A DNA stretch of 64,000 nt from Gottfriedia solisilvae (GTDB lineage Bacteria; Bacillota; Bacilli; Bacillales; Bacillaceae_G): positions 62,001-126,000 of the forward strand of contig NZ_NETJ01000005.1 of NCBI RefSeq assembly GCF_002128405.1, read 5' to 3'. Below the pieces are notes generated by a model. The model was not told the DNA's origin. It did no database searches and was given only the letters and a program-made list of their open reading frames with translations. Positions within the stretch are counted from its first letter, which is position 1. Each line of letters opens with the position of its first letter. This document shows, piece by piece, positions 45,609-53,915 of this stretch. Both the position numbers and the translations under genes were made by a program.

Positions 45609-46530
45609 GGTTGTTTCAATTCTTATGACATAAAAAAGTACTAATGAGGGGAGTTGATTCGAAAAGTATTTAAATCCTGCTCTAATGAGTATAGGAGGAT
45701 CACTGCAGCTCCATGAAAAAGGAGTTTCCTGGAGAGGAAATAAAGATTCTTTATTTTACAGAGCTAAATGTAGGTACTGTTAAGTTTTAATGTCGATAGT
45801 TAAATAAAAGAATGGTACTAGAGTCTATTTAGTTATAGTCTACTTTATTTAACTGACAGCAACCATTTAAAAGAAATTAGATTGAAACAAAAGGTATCCG
45901 ACTCCACTGGGAGTAGCAGGAAAAGTGAGACCCCACAGACCCGAATGCGTCGAGGAGGCTCACCGCCCGCCCCATGGAAAGAGAATACCTTGGAGCAGAA
46001 ATAAAGATTTTATCTATTACAGAGCTAAAAGTTTTAGGTACTGTTAAGTTTTAATGTCGATAGTAAAATAAAAGAAAGGTACTAGAGTCTAATTAGTTAT
46101 AGTCTACTTTATTTAGCAGAAAGCAACCATTTAAAGAAATTAGATTGAAACGGAAGGTGCTCGACTCCTGTGGGAGTAGCGGGACAGGTGAGACCCCACA
46201 GACGCGAATGCGTCGAGGATGCTCACCGCAGTTCCGCGAAAATCGAGTATCCTGAAGCGGAAATAAATATTTATACAGAGTTAAATGTAGGTACTGTTAA
46301 GTTTTAATGTCGATAGTTAAATAAAAGAAAGGTACTAGAGTCTATTTAATTATGGTCTACTTTATTTAACAGAAAGCAATCATTTAAAAGAAATTAGATT
46401 GAAACGGAAGGTGCTCGACTCCTGTGGGAGTAGCGGGACAGATGAGACCCCACAGACGCGAATGCGTCGAAGAGGCTCATCGCCCGCCCCACGGAAAGCG
46501 AGCATCCTGAAGTGGAAATCGAGGAACTCC
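45609..46530 (+). repeat. Tandem array of a roughly 255-bp structured repeat, four units
   Basis: Three full units start with ATTGAAAC at 45881, 46144 and 46398 (periods 263 and 254); a decayed unit precedes them from about 45609. Each holds a GC-rich half with nested hairpins (CTCCTGTGGGAG, GACGCGAATGCGTC, GTGAG..CTCAC), ending in a CATCCTGAAG-type sequence and GGAAATAAA. An AT-rich spacer of about 130 bp follows (GTACTGTTAAGTTTTAATGT, then GTACTAGAGTC). The GC-rich half belongs to a repeat seen across Bacillales and often misannotated as small proteins. It fills most of the 1.1-kb gap between two minus-strand genes; I see no gene in it. Confidence 0.88.
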
Positions 46531-46593
46531 ATCTTTCCTAAGAGAAATAGATGAGATAGAGGTTGCAAGTGTATCCTTCTATTCAAATCAAAC

Positions 46594-46634
46594 AAAAAAA
46601 GGAAACTAATTAACATTCAAATTAGTTTCCTTTA
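46594..46634 (-). terminator. Terminator of the deacetylase operon
   Basis: GGAAACTAATT and AATTAGTTTCC form an 11-bp stem. On the minus strand it is followed by seven T residues. Confidence 0.9.
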
Positions 46635-46648
46635 AAAGGTTACTCATA

Positions 46649-47851
46649 TTATTTTAAACTAACAATCTTCAAATCCTTTGACTGTAAATGCTCAATAATC
46701 TTCGGCAAAGCCTCTACAGAAGCCTCTGATTCATGCAAAAGAATGATACAACCGGAATCCGAATTACTCTTTACATATTTAAGAATTGAATTAGCATCAC
46801 GGTTTTTCCAATCCTCAGTATCCTTATTCCATAGAACCATTTTATAATCATATTTTTGCATTATATCAGTAGTATACTTGTTTTTTGCTCCATACGGAGG
46901 TCTAAATAATGTAACATTTTGATGTGTAATATTCTTAATTAACTTACTTGATTGAAGTATATCATTTTCTTGTTTTTTATAAGTTAGAGTTGTAAAATCC
47001 TGATGGTTCATCGAATGACTACCAATTGAAAATCCATTTGAATGTGCATACTTAACTTGATCCGGATACTGTTTAACGTTTTGTCCAATATAGAAAAACG
47101 TTCCACCAGCCTGATTCTTTTTTAATAGATTAATAATCTTAGAAGAATATTTAGAGGGTCCATCATCAAAAGTAAGAGCCACACTTCCTTTTGGAATACT
47201 ATATGTTACTACATTATTTAATGTAATACTTGGAATAGTAGGTTTCGCAATAACAGGTTTTTTCGGTTTATTAATTTTTTGTATTTCTTCTTCTTTTATT
47301 TTTAGTTCATCGGCTTTAACAACACTTTCAGCCTTAACAGGTGTCTGTTCACAAAATAATGTTTTATTAATACAAGAATGACTAATATACCCTATGAGGA
47401 TAGTAGAAATGAGACTAAGCATAGCAACTGCAATCCAACCGACCATTGCATAGTGGTTACGTGGGCTAGTCTCTTCCACTTTTTTTGTTTGATTTGAAGA
47501 CATGTAAGGTAACTCCAATATAGATTCTAAATCAACAATGTTTTTGATCTCATGTAGTTTATTATGATATTCCTCGGAACAGATAAAATTGATTTTTTCA
47601 CTCTTATCCATATAAGTACGAGTCATATAGCTACTGAACAGTCTTGTATTCTGATCAAATGAACTATGAAGAGAGAGTCTATATTTATAATTTTCTCCAA
47701 TAATGGAGTCTAATAGATTAGCAGTATCATTGTCAATTTCCCAAAGTAGTTCAACTTCTTCATTAAATACTAATCTAATATGTAAAAATGATTTATCAAT
47801 TGTTCGTTTGATTGATAAAAGCTCAATTAGTTTTCCTTGGTAAATTGACAT
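46649..47851 (-). CDS. Membrane-anchored polysaccharide deacetylase (NodB domain)
   Basis: A 400-residue protein with an unusual layout. A cytoplasmic N-terminal region of about 130 residues that I do not recognise precedes a membrane helix (GWIAVAMLSLISTILIGYIS). After a Lys/Pro-rich stalk comes an extracellular carbohydrate-esterase-4 domain. Its motifs are complete: TFDDGPS (catalytic base and metal Asp), SHSMNH (metal His pair), RPPYGAKN and LLHES. Such enzymes remove acetyl groups from N-acetylglucosamine of peptidoglycan or exopolysaccharide. AGGAGG precedes the start, 26 bp after the coiled-coil gene. The cytoplasmic extension could couple activity to an internal partner, perhaps the coiled-coil protein. 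Confidence 0.9.
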   Translation of the reverse strand: MSIYQGKLIELLSIKRTIDKSFLHIRLVFNEEVELLWEIDNDTANLLDSIIGENYKYRLSLHSSFDQNTRLFSSYMTRTYMDKSEKINFICSEEYHNKLHEIKNIVDLESILELPYMSSNQTKKVEETSPRNHYAMVGWIAVAMLSLISTILIGYISHSCINKTLFCEQTPVKAESVVKADELKIKEEEIQKINKPKKPVIAKPTIPSITLNNVVTYSIPKGSVALTFDDGPSKYSSKIINLLKKNQAGGTFFYIGQNVKQYPDQVKYAHSNGFSIGSHSMNHQDFTTLTYKKQENDILQSSKLIKNITHQNVTLFRPPYGAKNKYTTDIMQKYDYKMVLWNKDTEDWKNRDANSILKYVKSNSDSGCIILLHESEASVEALPKIIEHLQSKDLKIVSLK

Positions 47852-47877
47852 GATTGCCTCCTAACTCTTGTAATCTT

Positions 47878-48612
47878 TTATTCTGGAACAGTTACTGACG
47901 TAGCAGGTTTTGTTGAGAAAGAAAAAGACATGCGCTCAGTAAAATCGTTAATGGTCTTCATTAACTCGTTCTTTTCATCAAGTATTTTATGATACTGTTC
48001 AACATATTTTTGATTTTCTATTTCTAAATCTCTAATTTTTTCTTCGAGGTCTTTAATTTTAATCATGTTTTGATATTGTGTTTTAGTCGAGATATCATTT
48101 AATTTATTGTACTTTTGAACTTCTTTTTCTAATTGATTTGTCATTTTTTCAAATTCATTATTGGAATTATTTTGATATTCCTTATAATCTTCAATCAATT
48201 GATCATAGCTCATTTGTTTCTTTGTAAGCTTACCTTCAACTACACTAATTTCTTTGTTTTTTTCTTGGATAATTTGATCTTTCTTCATTTGATCATGTTT
48301 TAATCGGCTAATCATTTCATTAGCAGTATATAACTGATCCTCTAAATCTTTATTTTTAAAAATTGTAAGTTGACGGTCATTTAGCATATTTTCTAATGAA
48401 ATAATTAAGTCTAGTGAGACTTTATCTTGATTATCCTTTGAAAAAGGTTGCTTTTGAGTATTTGACTCTATTGCTACAGCTTCTTCTATTAAATGATCAT
48501 CTGCACCTTCGGACGAGATATGCTGTACATTAATAGATGCTTCGTACTGATTTTGTTTAGAAAGAACTCCTTTTAACCAATCAATTGACTTGTTTTTTGA
48601 ATCTTTGGTCAT
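47878..48612 (-). CDS. Coiled-coil protein of unknown function
   Basis: A 244-residue soluble protein, not recognised. Residues about 70-230 form a long, nearly unbroken coiled coil with heptad hydrophobics (NDRQLTIFKNKDLEDQL, QIIQEKNKEISVVEGKLTKK, IKDLEEKIRDLEIENQKYVE). The N-terminus KNKSIDWLKGVLSKQNQYEA could be an interaction peptide. It lies directly upstream of the deacetylase gene in one operon, so it may scaffold or position that enzyme inside the cell. AGGAGCG precedes the start. No membrane segment or signal. Confidence 0.75.
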   Translation of the reverse strand: MTKDSKNKSIDWLKGVLSKQNQYEASINVQHISSEGADDHLIEEAVAIESNTQKQPFSKDNQDKVSLDLIISLENMLNDRQLTIFKNKDLEDQLYTANEMISRLKHDQMKKDQIIQEKNKEISVVEGKLTKKQMSYDQLIEDYKEYQNNSNNEFEKMTNQLEKEVQKYNKLNDISTKTQYQNMIKIKDLEEKIRDLEIENQKYVEQYHKILDEKNELMKTINDFTERMSFSFSTKPATSVTVPE

Positions 48613-48896
48613 GTTTTTCGCTCCTATGACTTAAAATGAAGATTGAGTATAAACAGTAAAAAATATATTGTAAATAATGCCTTTATTAGAAAGTTTTTAC
48701 TAATATTACAAAAATGTCGAAAATTCTATTATTAATTAATTTAATTGTAAAGTTATGTAACAAATTGTCAATGAAATGAAAAGAAAATAGTTCAATTGTA
48801 CGGAGAGTGTCGAATGGTAATAGAATAGAATGGACTATAAATGTTAATGATGAGTTGCTATTAATGAGTAATTGGATTCTAAATAAATAGAAAATA

Positions 48897-48912
48897 TTGT
48901 AAGTACTTACAA
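48897..48912. promoter_or_regulatory. Perfect 16-bp palindrome, operator-like
   Basis: TTGTAAGTACTTACAA is a perfect palindrome, followed six bases later by another GTAAGT half-site. It lies in the 440-bp divergent gap before the PAS-GGDEF-EAL gene and resembles the site at 41950-41964 upstream of the nucleotidase gene. A shared repressor is possible. The rest of the gap is AT-rich without other recognisable sites. Confidence 0.5.
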
Positions 48913-49051
48913 AGGTAAGTGTCAGTTTATAAAACTTTATGTTTTATACCGCATAATCTTGTTGTGATAAGCATCTTTTTTTGATATGTTTAAGAAAAGT
49001 GTCGTAAAATTGGATGTTTTCAGGAGACTACCTATAATATAGGAGAATTAA

Positions 49052-51280
49052 ATGAATATAAAAGAGGATAAATATAACATTAAGTTAGTTTCCATAATAG
49101 GAAGTTTAATCATCTTAGAAATACTTGCTTCTACTTTACTTCTACATGATAGTTTAACCCATGCTGTGATAGATACAGCCTTCATCTTAGTCATTTTACT
49201 CCTAGTTGTTTTATTTTTAAAAATGAAAGACAAAGGTTCAACGGATTACCTTAAGGATCGACAAAGATTAGATCACATTTTCGATACACTTGATGTGGCG
49301 ATTTGGTCTCATGATTTGAAAACAAATACATTATTAATTACACCAGGTATTGAAAACCTTTATGGTTATTCTTTAGAAAAATTCTACGAAGACTCATCAT
49401 TATGGAAGAAAGTTATCCATCCAGAAGATTTATATGTACTTGATGAACGTGAAAAAATGCTTTCACAGGGAAAAGCAGTTACAAGTATTTATCGAATTAT
49501 TCGTAGTGATGGAGAAGTACGATGGCTACAGGATCGAGGAATTCCAACAGTCGACGAAAAAGGGAAATTAGTAGATTTTAGTAGTGTTCTTTTTGACATT
49601 ACAAACCGTAAAGAAAGTGAAGACCAATACCGAACGTTAGTTGAAATGTCACCAGACATAATTGCAGTATATAGTAGAGGTCGAATTGATTATATTAATG
49701 AAGCCGGATATAGACTTTATGGTGCGTCAAGTCATAAAGAATTAATTGGGAAACCTCCATCAAAACTAATACATCCTAATATTTTAAGACAAATTAAAGA
49801 AAACGAACTTGTAATAGATGAGCAAATAGAAAAAATGAGATTTGAATTTCAAGCACTACGCCTTGATGGTGAGAGCATTGAAGTTGAAATGACAACAATG
49901 CCGATATTCTATGAAGGACGAGCTGCGACACAAATCGTTGGTAGAGATATTTCTGATCGTAAAAAAGCCGAACAAACAATTCAACATATGGCATATTACG
50001 ATGGACTTACTGGTCTACCTAATAGAAATATGTTTAGAAAGTATTTAAATGAAGTTTTACATCAAACAAAGTGTCAAAAACTTGCTATATTGTTCTTAGA
50101 TTTAGATCGATTTAAAATTATCAATGACACAAAGGGTCATTCAGTTGGAGATCATTTACTACAAATAGTAGCAAACAGATTAGAGTCTGCTTTTAATAGT
50201 AAAGGCATGGTTTCTAGACAAGGTGGTGATGAATTCATCATCTTACTTGAAGAAATTGATCAAGAACAGGTAATTGAAGTTGCACAAAGTATTTTAAGTG
50301 AATTTGGTAGTCCGATAGAAATCGAGAATCTTGAATTTTTCGTCACACCAAGTATTGGAATTAGTATGTACCCAGCTGACGGTGAAGATGAAGAGACATT
50401 GATTAAAAATGCTGATACGGCAATGTATTTAGCAAAAGAGCGTGGAAAAAACAATTATCAATTCTATTCTTCTAAACTAGCTGAGCTAACATCTCGTAAA
50501 TTAGACCTTGAAAAATGGTTGCGAAAATCAATGGAGAAAAACGAACTAACGCTTAACTACCAACCACAAATTGATTTGGAAACAAATAAAATTATTGGTG
50601 TAGAAGCCCTTATACGTTGGCATCATCCTGAAAATGGTATTATTTCTCCAGCTGATTTTATTCCACTTGCAGAAGAAACTGGACTCATTGTTCCAATGGG
50701 GAAATGGATTTTAAAAGAAGCTTGTACACAAAATAAAAGATGGCAAGAACTAGGATTTGATCCAATCCCAATTGCAGTGAATATTTCAGTGCGTCAAATT
50801 CAAGAGGATAATTTTGTAGAATCAGTATTACAAATATTAGAAGAAGTTGGCCTAAATCCTCGTTATCTTGAGCTAGAAATCACAGAGAGTATAATGCAGG
50901 ATATTGAAAGATCTACAATTGTTTTAAATCAGTTAAAGGAAATAGGTGTTCAGATTTCTATAGATGATTTTGGTACTGGCTATTCATCTCTAAGTTATTT
51001 AAAGCATTTACCAATTGATAGCTTAAAAATTGATAAGTCATTTGTAGATGACATTATCAATCATTCAAATAAAGGTGAAATGGTAAAAACAATAATAGAT
51101 ATGGGACATAATTTGAACTTTAACGTTATTGCAGAAGGAATTGAAAAAGAGGAGCAGGTTATATTCTTAAAGCAGTATGCATGTAATGTAGGACAAGGTT
51201 ATTTTTATAGCAGACCTTTGCCTGTTGAACAATTGGAAGAACTGTTATTAAAAAATAGAAATGAAAAAGCATTCCATTAA
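49052..51280 (+). CDS. Membrane PAS-PAS-GGDEF-EAL cyclic-di-GMP enzyme
   Basis: A 742-residue signalling protein. Two N-terminal membrane helices (residues 10-60) lead into two PAS domains (about 75-185 and 190-310). Then come a diguanylate cyclase domain with intact RQGGDEFIILL and a phosphodiesterase domain with intact VEALIRWHH plus DDFGTGYSSLSYL and the downstream IAEGIE glutamate. Both catalytic motifs look active, so net activity is set by the sensors. The usual inhibitory RxxD site before GGDEF is not seen. AGGAGA precedes the start. A monocistronic gene with a double hairpin behind it; it probably tunes motility or matrix production. Confidence 0.93.
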   Translation: MNIKEDKYNIKLVSIIGSLIILEILASTLLLHDSLTHAVIDTAFILVILLLVVLFLKMKDKGSTDYLKDRQRLDHIFDTLDVAIWSHDLKTNTLLITPGIENLYGYSLEKFYEDSSLWKKVIHPEDLYVLDEREKMLSQGKAVTSIYRIIRSDGEVRWLQDRGIPTVDEKGKLVDFSSVLFDITNRKESEDQYRTLVEMSPDIIAVYSRGRIDYINEAGYRLYGASSHKELIGKPPSKLIHPNILRQIKENELVIDEQIEKMRFEFQALRLDGESIEVEMTTMPIFYEGRAATQIVGRDISDRKKAEQTIQHMAYYDGLTGLPNRNMFRKYLNEVLHQTKCQKLAILFLDLDRFKIINDTKGHSVGDHLLQIVANRLESAFNSKGMVSRQGGDEFIILLEEIDQEQVIEVAQSILSEFGSPIEIENLEFFVTPSIGISMYPADGEDEETLIKNADTAMYLAKERGKNNYQFYSSKLAELTSRKLDLEKWLRKSMEKNELTLNYQPQIDLETNKIIGVEALIRWHHPENGIISPADFIPLAEETGLIVPMGKWILKEACTQNKRWQELGFDPIPIAVNISVRQIQEDNFVESVLQILEEVGLNPRYLELEITESIMQDIERSTIVLNQLKEIGVQISIDDFGTGYSSLSYLKHLPIDSLKIDKSFVDDIINHSNKGEMVKTIIDMGHNLNFNVIAEGIEKEEQVIFLKQYACNVGQGYFYSRPLPVEQLEELLLKNRNEKAFH

Positions 51281-51321
51281 ATTAGGATGCTTTAGAGTGT
51301 AAAAAAATTAAAATAACAGTT

Positions 51322-51355
51322 AAAAAGCATCCTATTCATTAGGATGCTTTTTTTT
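51322..51355. terminator. Bidirectional terminator
   Basis: AAAAAGCATCCTA and TAGGATGCTTTTTTTT form a strong hairpin between convergent genes. A loose copy of one arm (TTAGGATGCTTTA) lies 40 bp upstream, just after the EAL gene stop. Confidence 0.92.
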
Positions 51356-51359
51356 ATAA

Positions 51360-52538
51360 CTACATCTCTCTTGTAAAGGTAGTACTAGTGGATTTATTTC
51401 TTCCATATGTAAGCAGTCTCCAAATATATTCAAGTGGTCCATATTTCCACTTGGATAAGATATATTTAGAAAACTGTATTTGTAAGATGATGATGATAAT
51501 TGCATATAAGGGCTGCATCCAAAGTGAAATGGAAAATGTATCTTTAATGAAAAATGAAACAATTGCCAATGTAATAATAGAATGAGTTAAATAGTTTGTA
51601 AATGCCATTTTACCAAGCGGTGCAAGGAAGGAAAGTCTTTTTTCCCATAATGGTATTTGTTGTAATCTTAATATGGTACAAACATAGAAAGTTGCTAAAA
51701 GCTTACCAGTTATGAATACGTAATAGCTTGAAGTAATTTGGTGATGAACATACTCTTGAACCATTAAAACAAAAAAAGGTACAGATGCAATTAACACTAA
51801 ATATTGAACTGTCTTAATTCCTTTTAAATAAGTAGATGTGTTGGTAAATAAGCCAGCTTTTGCACTTGCCATACCTACTAAAAAAATAGGAATAAATTCA
51901 AAAGGAAATACACTTATCTCATAAGGAATGGATGTTAAGAAGAAATTCCATCTTTCTTTCATTTGCTCGATAAAATGATAATAATAATTTACTTCACCAT
52001 TTTCATTTTTAAAAGCAGTAAATAGATTACTAGATGATTCGTTAGTAGAATTGTCTGACGCAAAATGAACTAACGATTCTAGGGAAAAGTATATTAAAAA
52101 CAAACAACCTGCCCAAATCAACATCTTTTTTACGCTACTTTTATAGAATAATAGTAAAACAAAGCCGAGCAACGCATATGTATGTAAAATATCTCCCGCC
52201 CATAAAAATAATATATGAATCACTCCGAAAATAAGCATCCAAGCTAATCGTCTACTAAAAAACTTGTATGGCGATAACCCCTTTTTTTCAATACTCTTCA
52301 TAAAATAAAATCCACTTACTCCAAATAAGAATGCAAAGATTGTATAAAACTTTGTTTGAATAAACATGTCATATATTAATCTAATAAAACGATCTATACC
52401 AACATATTCAAAATGATAGTAAAAATCAGGCATGAACATTGAAGGTATATTGACGAAAAAAATGCCAATTAAGGCAAAACCACGAATGATATCTATTGAT
52501 ATGATTCTTTCTTTTGTGTTCGATAATGGTAAATTCAT
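51360..52538 (-). CDS. DUF418 (YeiB/YxaH-type) membrane protein
   Basis: A 392-residue protein with about nine to ten helices. It opens with ISIDIIRGFALIGIFFVNIP, the heparan-alpha-glucosaminide-acetyltransferase-like N-terminal signature, and carries the family segment AFLFGVSGFYFM followed by RRLAWMLIFGVIHILFLWAGDILHTY. The C-terminal DUF418 block includes PLGKMAFTNYLTHSII. Homologues are predicted membrane acyl- or substrate-transport proteins; no function is proven. AAAGGAGA precedes the start. Single gene. Confidence 0.88.
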   Translation of the reverse strand: MNLPLSNTKERIISIDIIRGFALIGIFFVNIPSMFMPDFYYHFEYVGIDRFIRLIYDMFIQTKFYTIFAFLFGVSGFYFMKSIEKKGLSPYKFFSRRLAWMLIFGVIHILFLWAGDILHTYALLGFVLLLFYKSSVKKMLIWAGCLFLIYFSLESLVHFASDNSTNESSSNLFTAFKNENGEVNYYYHFIEQMKERWNFFLTSIPYEISVFPFEFIPIFLVGMASAKAGLFTNTSTYLKGIKTVQYLVLIASVPFFVLMVQEYVHHQITSSYYVFITGKLLATFYVCTILRLQQIPLWEKRLSFLAPLGKMAFTNYLTHSIITLAIVSFFIKDTFSISLWMQPLYAIIIIILQIQFSKYILSKWKYGPLEYIWRLLTYGRNKSTSTTFTREM

Positions 52539-52770
52539 TTTTAATCTCCTTTTAATAATTAGTTATATTATAAAGGATTACGTCGTTATTTGCTTTTTTG
52601 AAAAGTACTATACTGATAATTTTTATGAAATTGTGAGTCAGATTGTTTGTTGCTATTTTTTGTATTTGTTTCTCTTTTGTAATAAAAATCTGATGGATAA
52701 TTGACATTTTATAAACATTATCATATTATGTTTGTAAATAAATAAACAAATAAAGGTTGTGTTTGGTTTT

Positions 52771-53526
52771 ATGGAGTACGCAGAAGTTTTTTGGAATGCT
52801 AATTTGGAAGAACTTAAAAAAGGTTATATAGACGAAAATGAACATTATGTTTGTTTGTTATGCAGTAAAAAAATTGAAAAGGGAATTATTTATCAAGAAG
52901 ATGGTATCTTCTATGAAGCTGAAAAGTATATGAAACTTCATATTGAAAGTATTCACGAATCAGTTTTTGATTATTTAATTCAGCTTGATAAGAAGCTAAC
53001 TGGATTAACGGAGCATCAGAATCATCTTCTACGTCTTTTTTATTTAGGAAAAAGTGACGCAGATATTCAGAAGGAAACAGGAATCGGTAGTGCTTCTACA
53101 ATTCGGAATCACCGTTTCGTTTTAAAAGAAAAGGAACGTCAAGCTAAGTTGTTTCTAGTATTGATGGAGCTTTTAAAAGAAAAAGATCAGCATGCTCCAA
53201 GTTTTTTACCACTGCATAAGTCTGCAAAAATGGTGGATGAAAGATATAACATTACTGAAGATGAAAGAGAAAAAAGTTTGAAGAAATATTTTCCTGAAGG
53301 AATGAATGGACCATTAAAAAAATTCCCACTGAAGGAAAAACAAAAGCTAGTAGTTCTAAGAGAGATTGTGAAACGATTTGATCCAAATAAAATCTATCAT
53401 GAAAAAGAGATTAATGAAGTGCTAACAACTATCTACGATGATTATGTGATCTTAAGAAGATATTTAATTGAGTACGGTTTTATTGATCGTAAACCTGATG
53501 GTAGTCAATATTGGCTAAAAGAATAA
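52771..53526 (+). CDS. DUF2087 transcriptional regulator-like protein
   Basis: A protein of about 251 residues. The N-terminal region holds a CLLCSKK zinc-knuckle-like pair (VCLLC, with His further on). The middle is a LuxR/sigma-70 region-4 type helix-turn-helix (LTEHQNHLLRLFYLGKSDADIQKETGI). The C-terminus is a DUF2087 domain (LKKFPLKEKQKLVVLREIVKRF, ending RYLIEYGFIDRKPDGSQYW). It is probably a DNA-binding regulator. The start is uncertain: a GTG at 52759 lies too close to AAAGG, so I use the ATG at 52771. It is in one unit with the GIY-YIG and MATE genes. Confidence 0.82.
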   Translation: MEYAEVFWNANLEELKKGYIDENEHYVCLLCSKKIEKGIIYQEDGIFYEAEKYMKLHIESIHESVFDYLIQLDKKLTGLTEHQNHLLRLFYLGKSDADIQKETGIGSASTIRNHRFVLKEKERQAKLFLVLMELLKEKDQHAPSFLPLHKSAKMVDERYNITEDEREKSLKKYFPEGMNGPLKKFPLKEKQKLVVLREIVKRFDPNKIYHEKEINEVLTTIYDDYVILRRYLIEYGFIDRKPDGSQYWLKE

Positions 53527-53546
53527 TAAAAGTGAGGTTAATAAAA

Positions 53547-53903
53547 ATGAATCGTAAAAAAGAATTAAAGATGCAGTATAAAGAAACAAAGATTCAAGCT
53601 GGAGTTTATCAAATTAAGAATTTGGTGAATGGTAAAGTTTTTATTGGAAGTACAATGAACTTTAAAACTTTAAATGGGAAGAAATTCGAATTAGTGGCGG
53701 GTTCTTCTACAAATAAACAACTCCAAAAAGAGTGGAATGAATTTGGAAAAGATCAATTTATGATAGAAGAATTAGAAACGCTAAAAGTAAAAGAAGAACC
53801 ATACTTTGATGCAAAGCGTGAATTGAAGAAACTAGAGGAGAAATGGTTAAATGAGCTTTCTCCATATGGTGAGCGAGGCTATCATACAGAAAAAATAAAA
53901 TAA
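53547..53903 (+). CDS. GIY-YIG nuclease-family protein
   Basis: A 118-residue single-domain protein. The signature is GVYQIKNLVNGKVFIGST (GIY becomes GVY and YIG becomes FIG), followed by the helix LQKEWNEFGKDQF and a C-terminal EEKWLNELSPYG that holds the metal-binding Glu. GIY-YIG domains cut DNA, but many small stand-alone members have no known target. It starts at the ATG after GTGAGGT. The same DUF2087/GIY-YIG neighbourhood is familiar from Bacillus cereus relatives, which points to a functional link. Confidence 0.85.
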   Translation: MNRKKELKMQYKETKIQAGVYQIKNLVNGKVFIGSTMNFKTLNGKKFELVAGSSTNKQLQKEWNEFGKDQFMIEELETLKVKEEPYFDAKRELKKLEEKWLNELSPYGERGYHTEKIK

Positions 53904-53915
53904 GGAGGGAGGTTA

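Noticed and set aside
45609-46530. Possible CRISPR array
   Set aside because: Units are about 255 bp, the spacers are themselves repeats, and no cas genes are near.
46380-46616. 78-codon minus-strand frame in the tandem repeat array, and a similar 83-codon frame at 28637-28888
   Set aside because: They arise from the GC-rich structured repeat, which is known for producing false small proteins of this kind.
48716-48815. TGTCGAA matches at 48716, 48809, 19586 and 31396 as Spo0A boxes
   Set aside because: A seven-base motif is expected several times by chance in 64 kb; only the pair with matching position before the tandem paralogues is reported.
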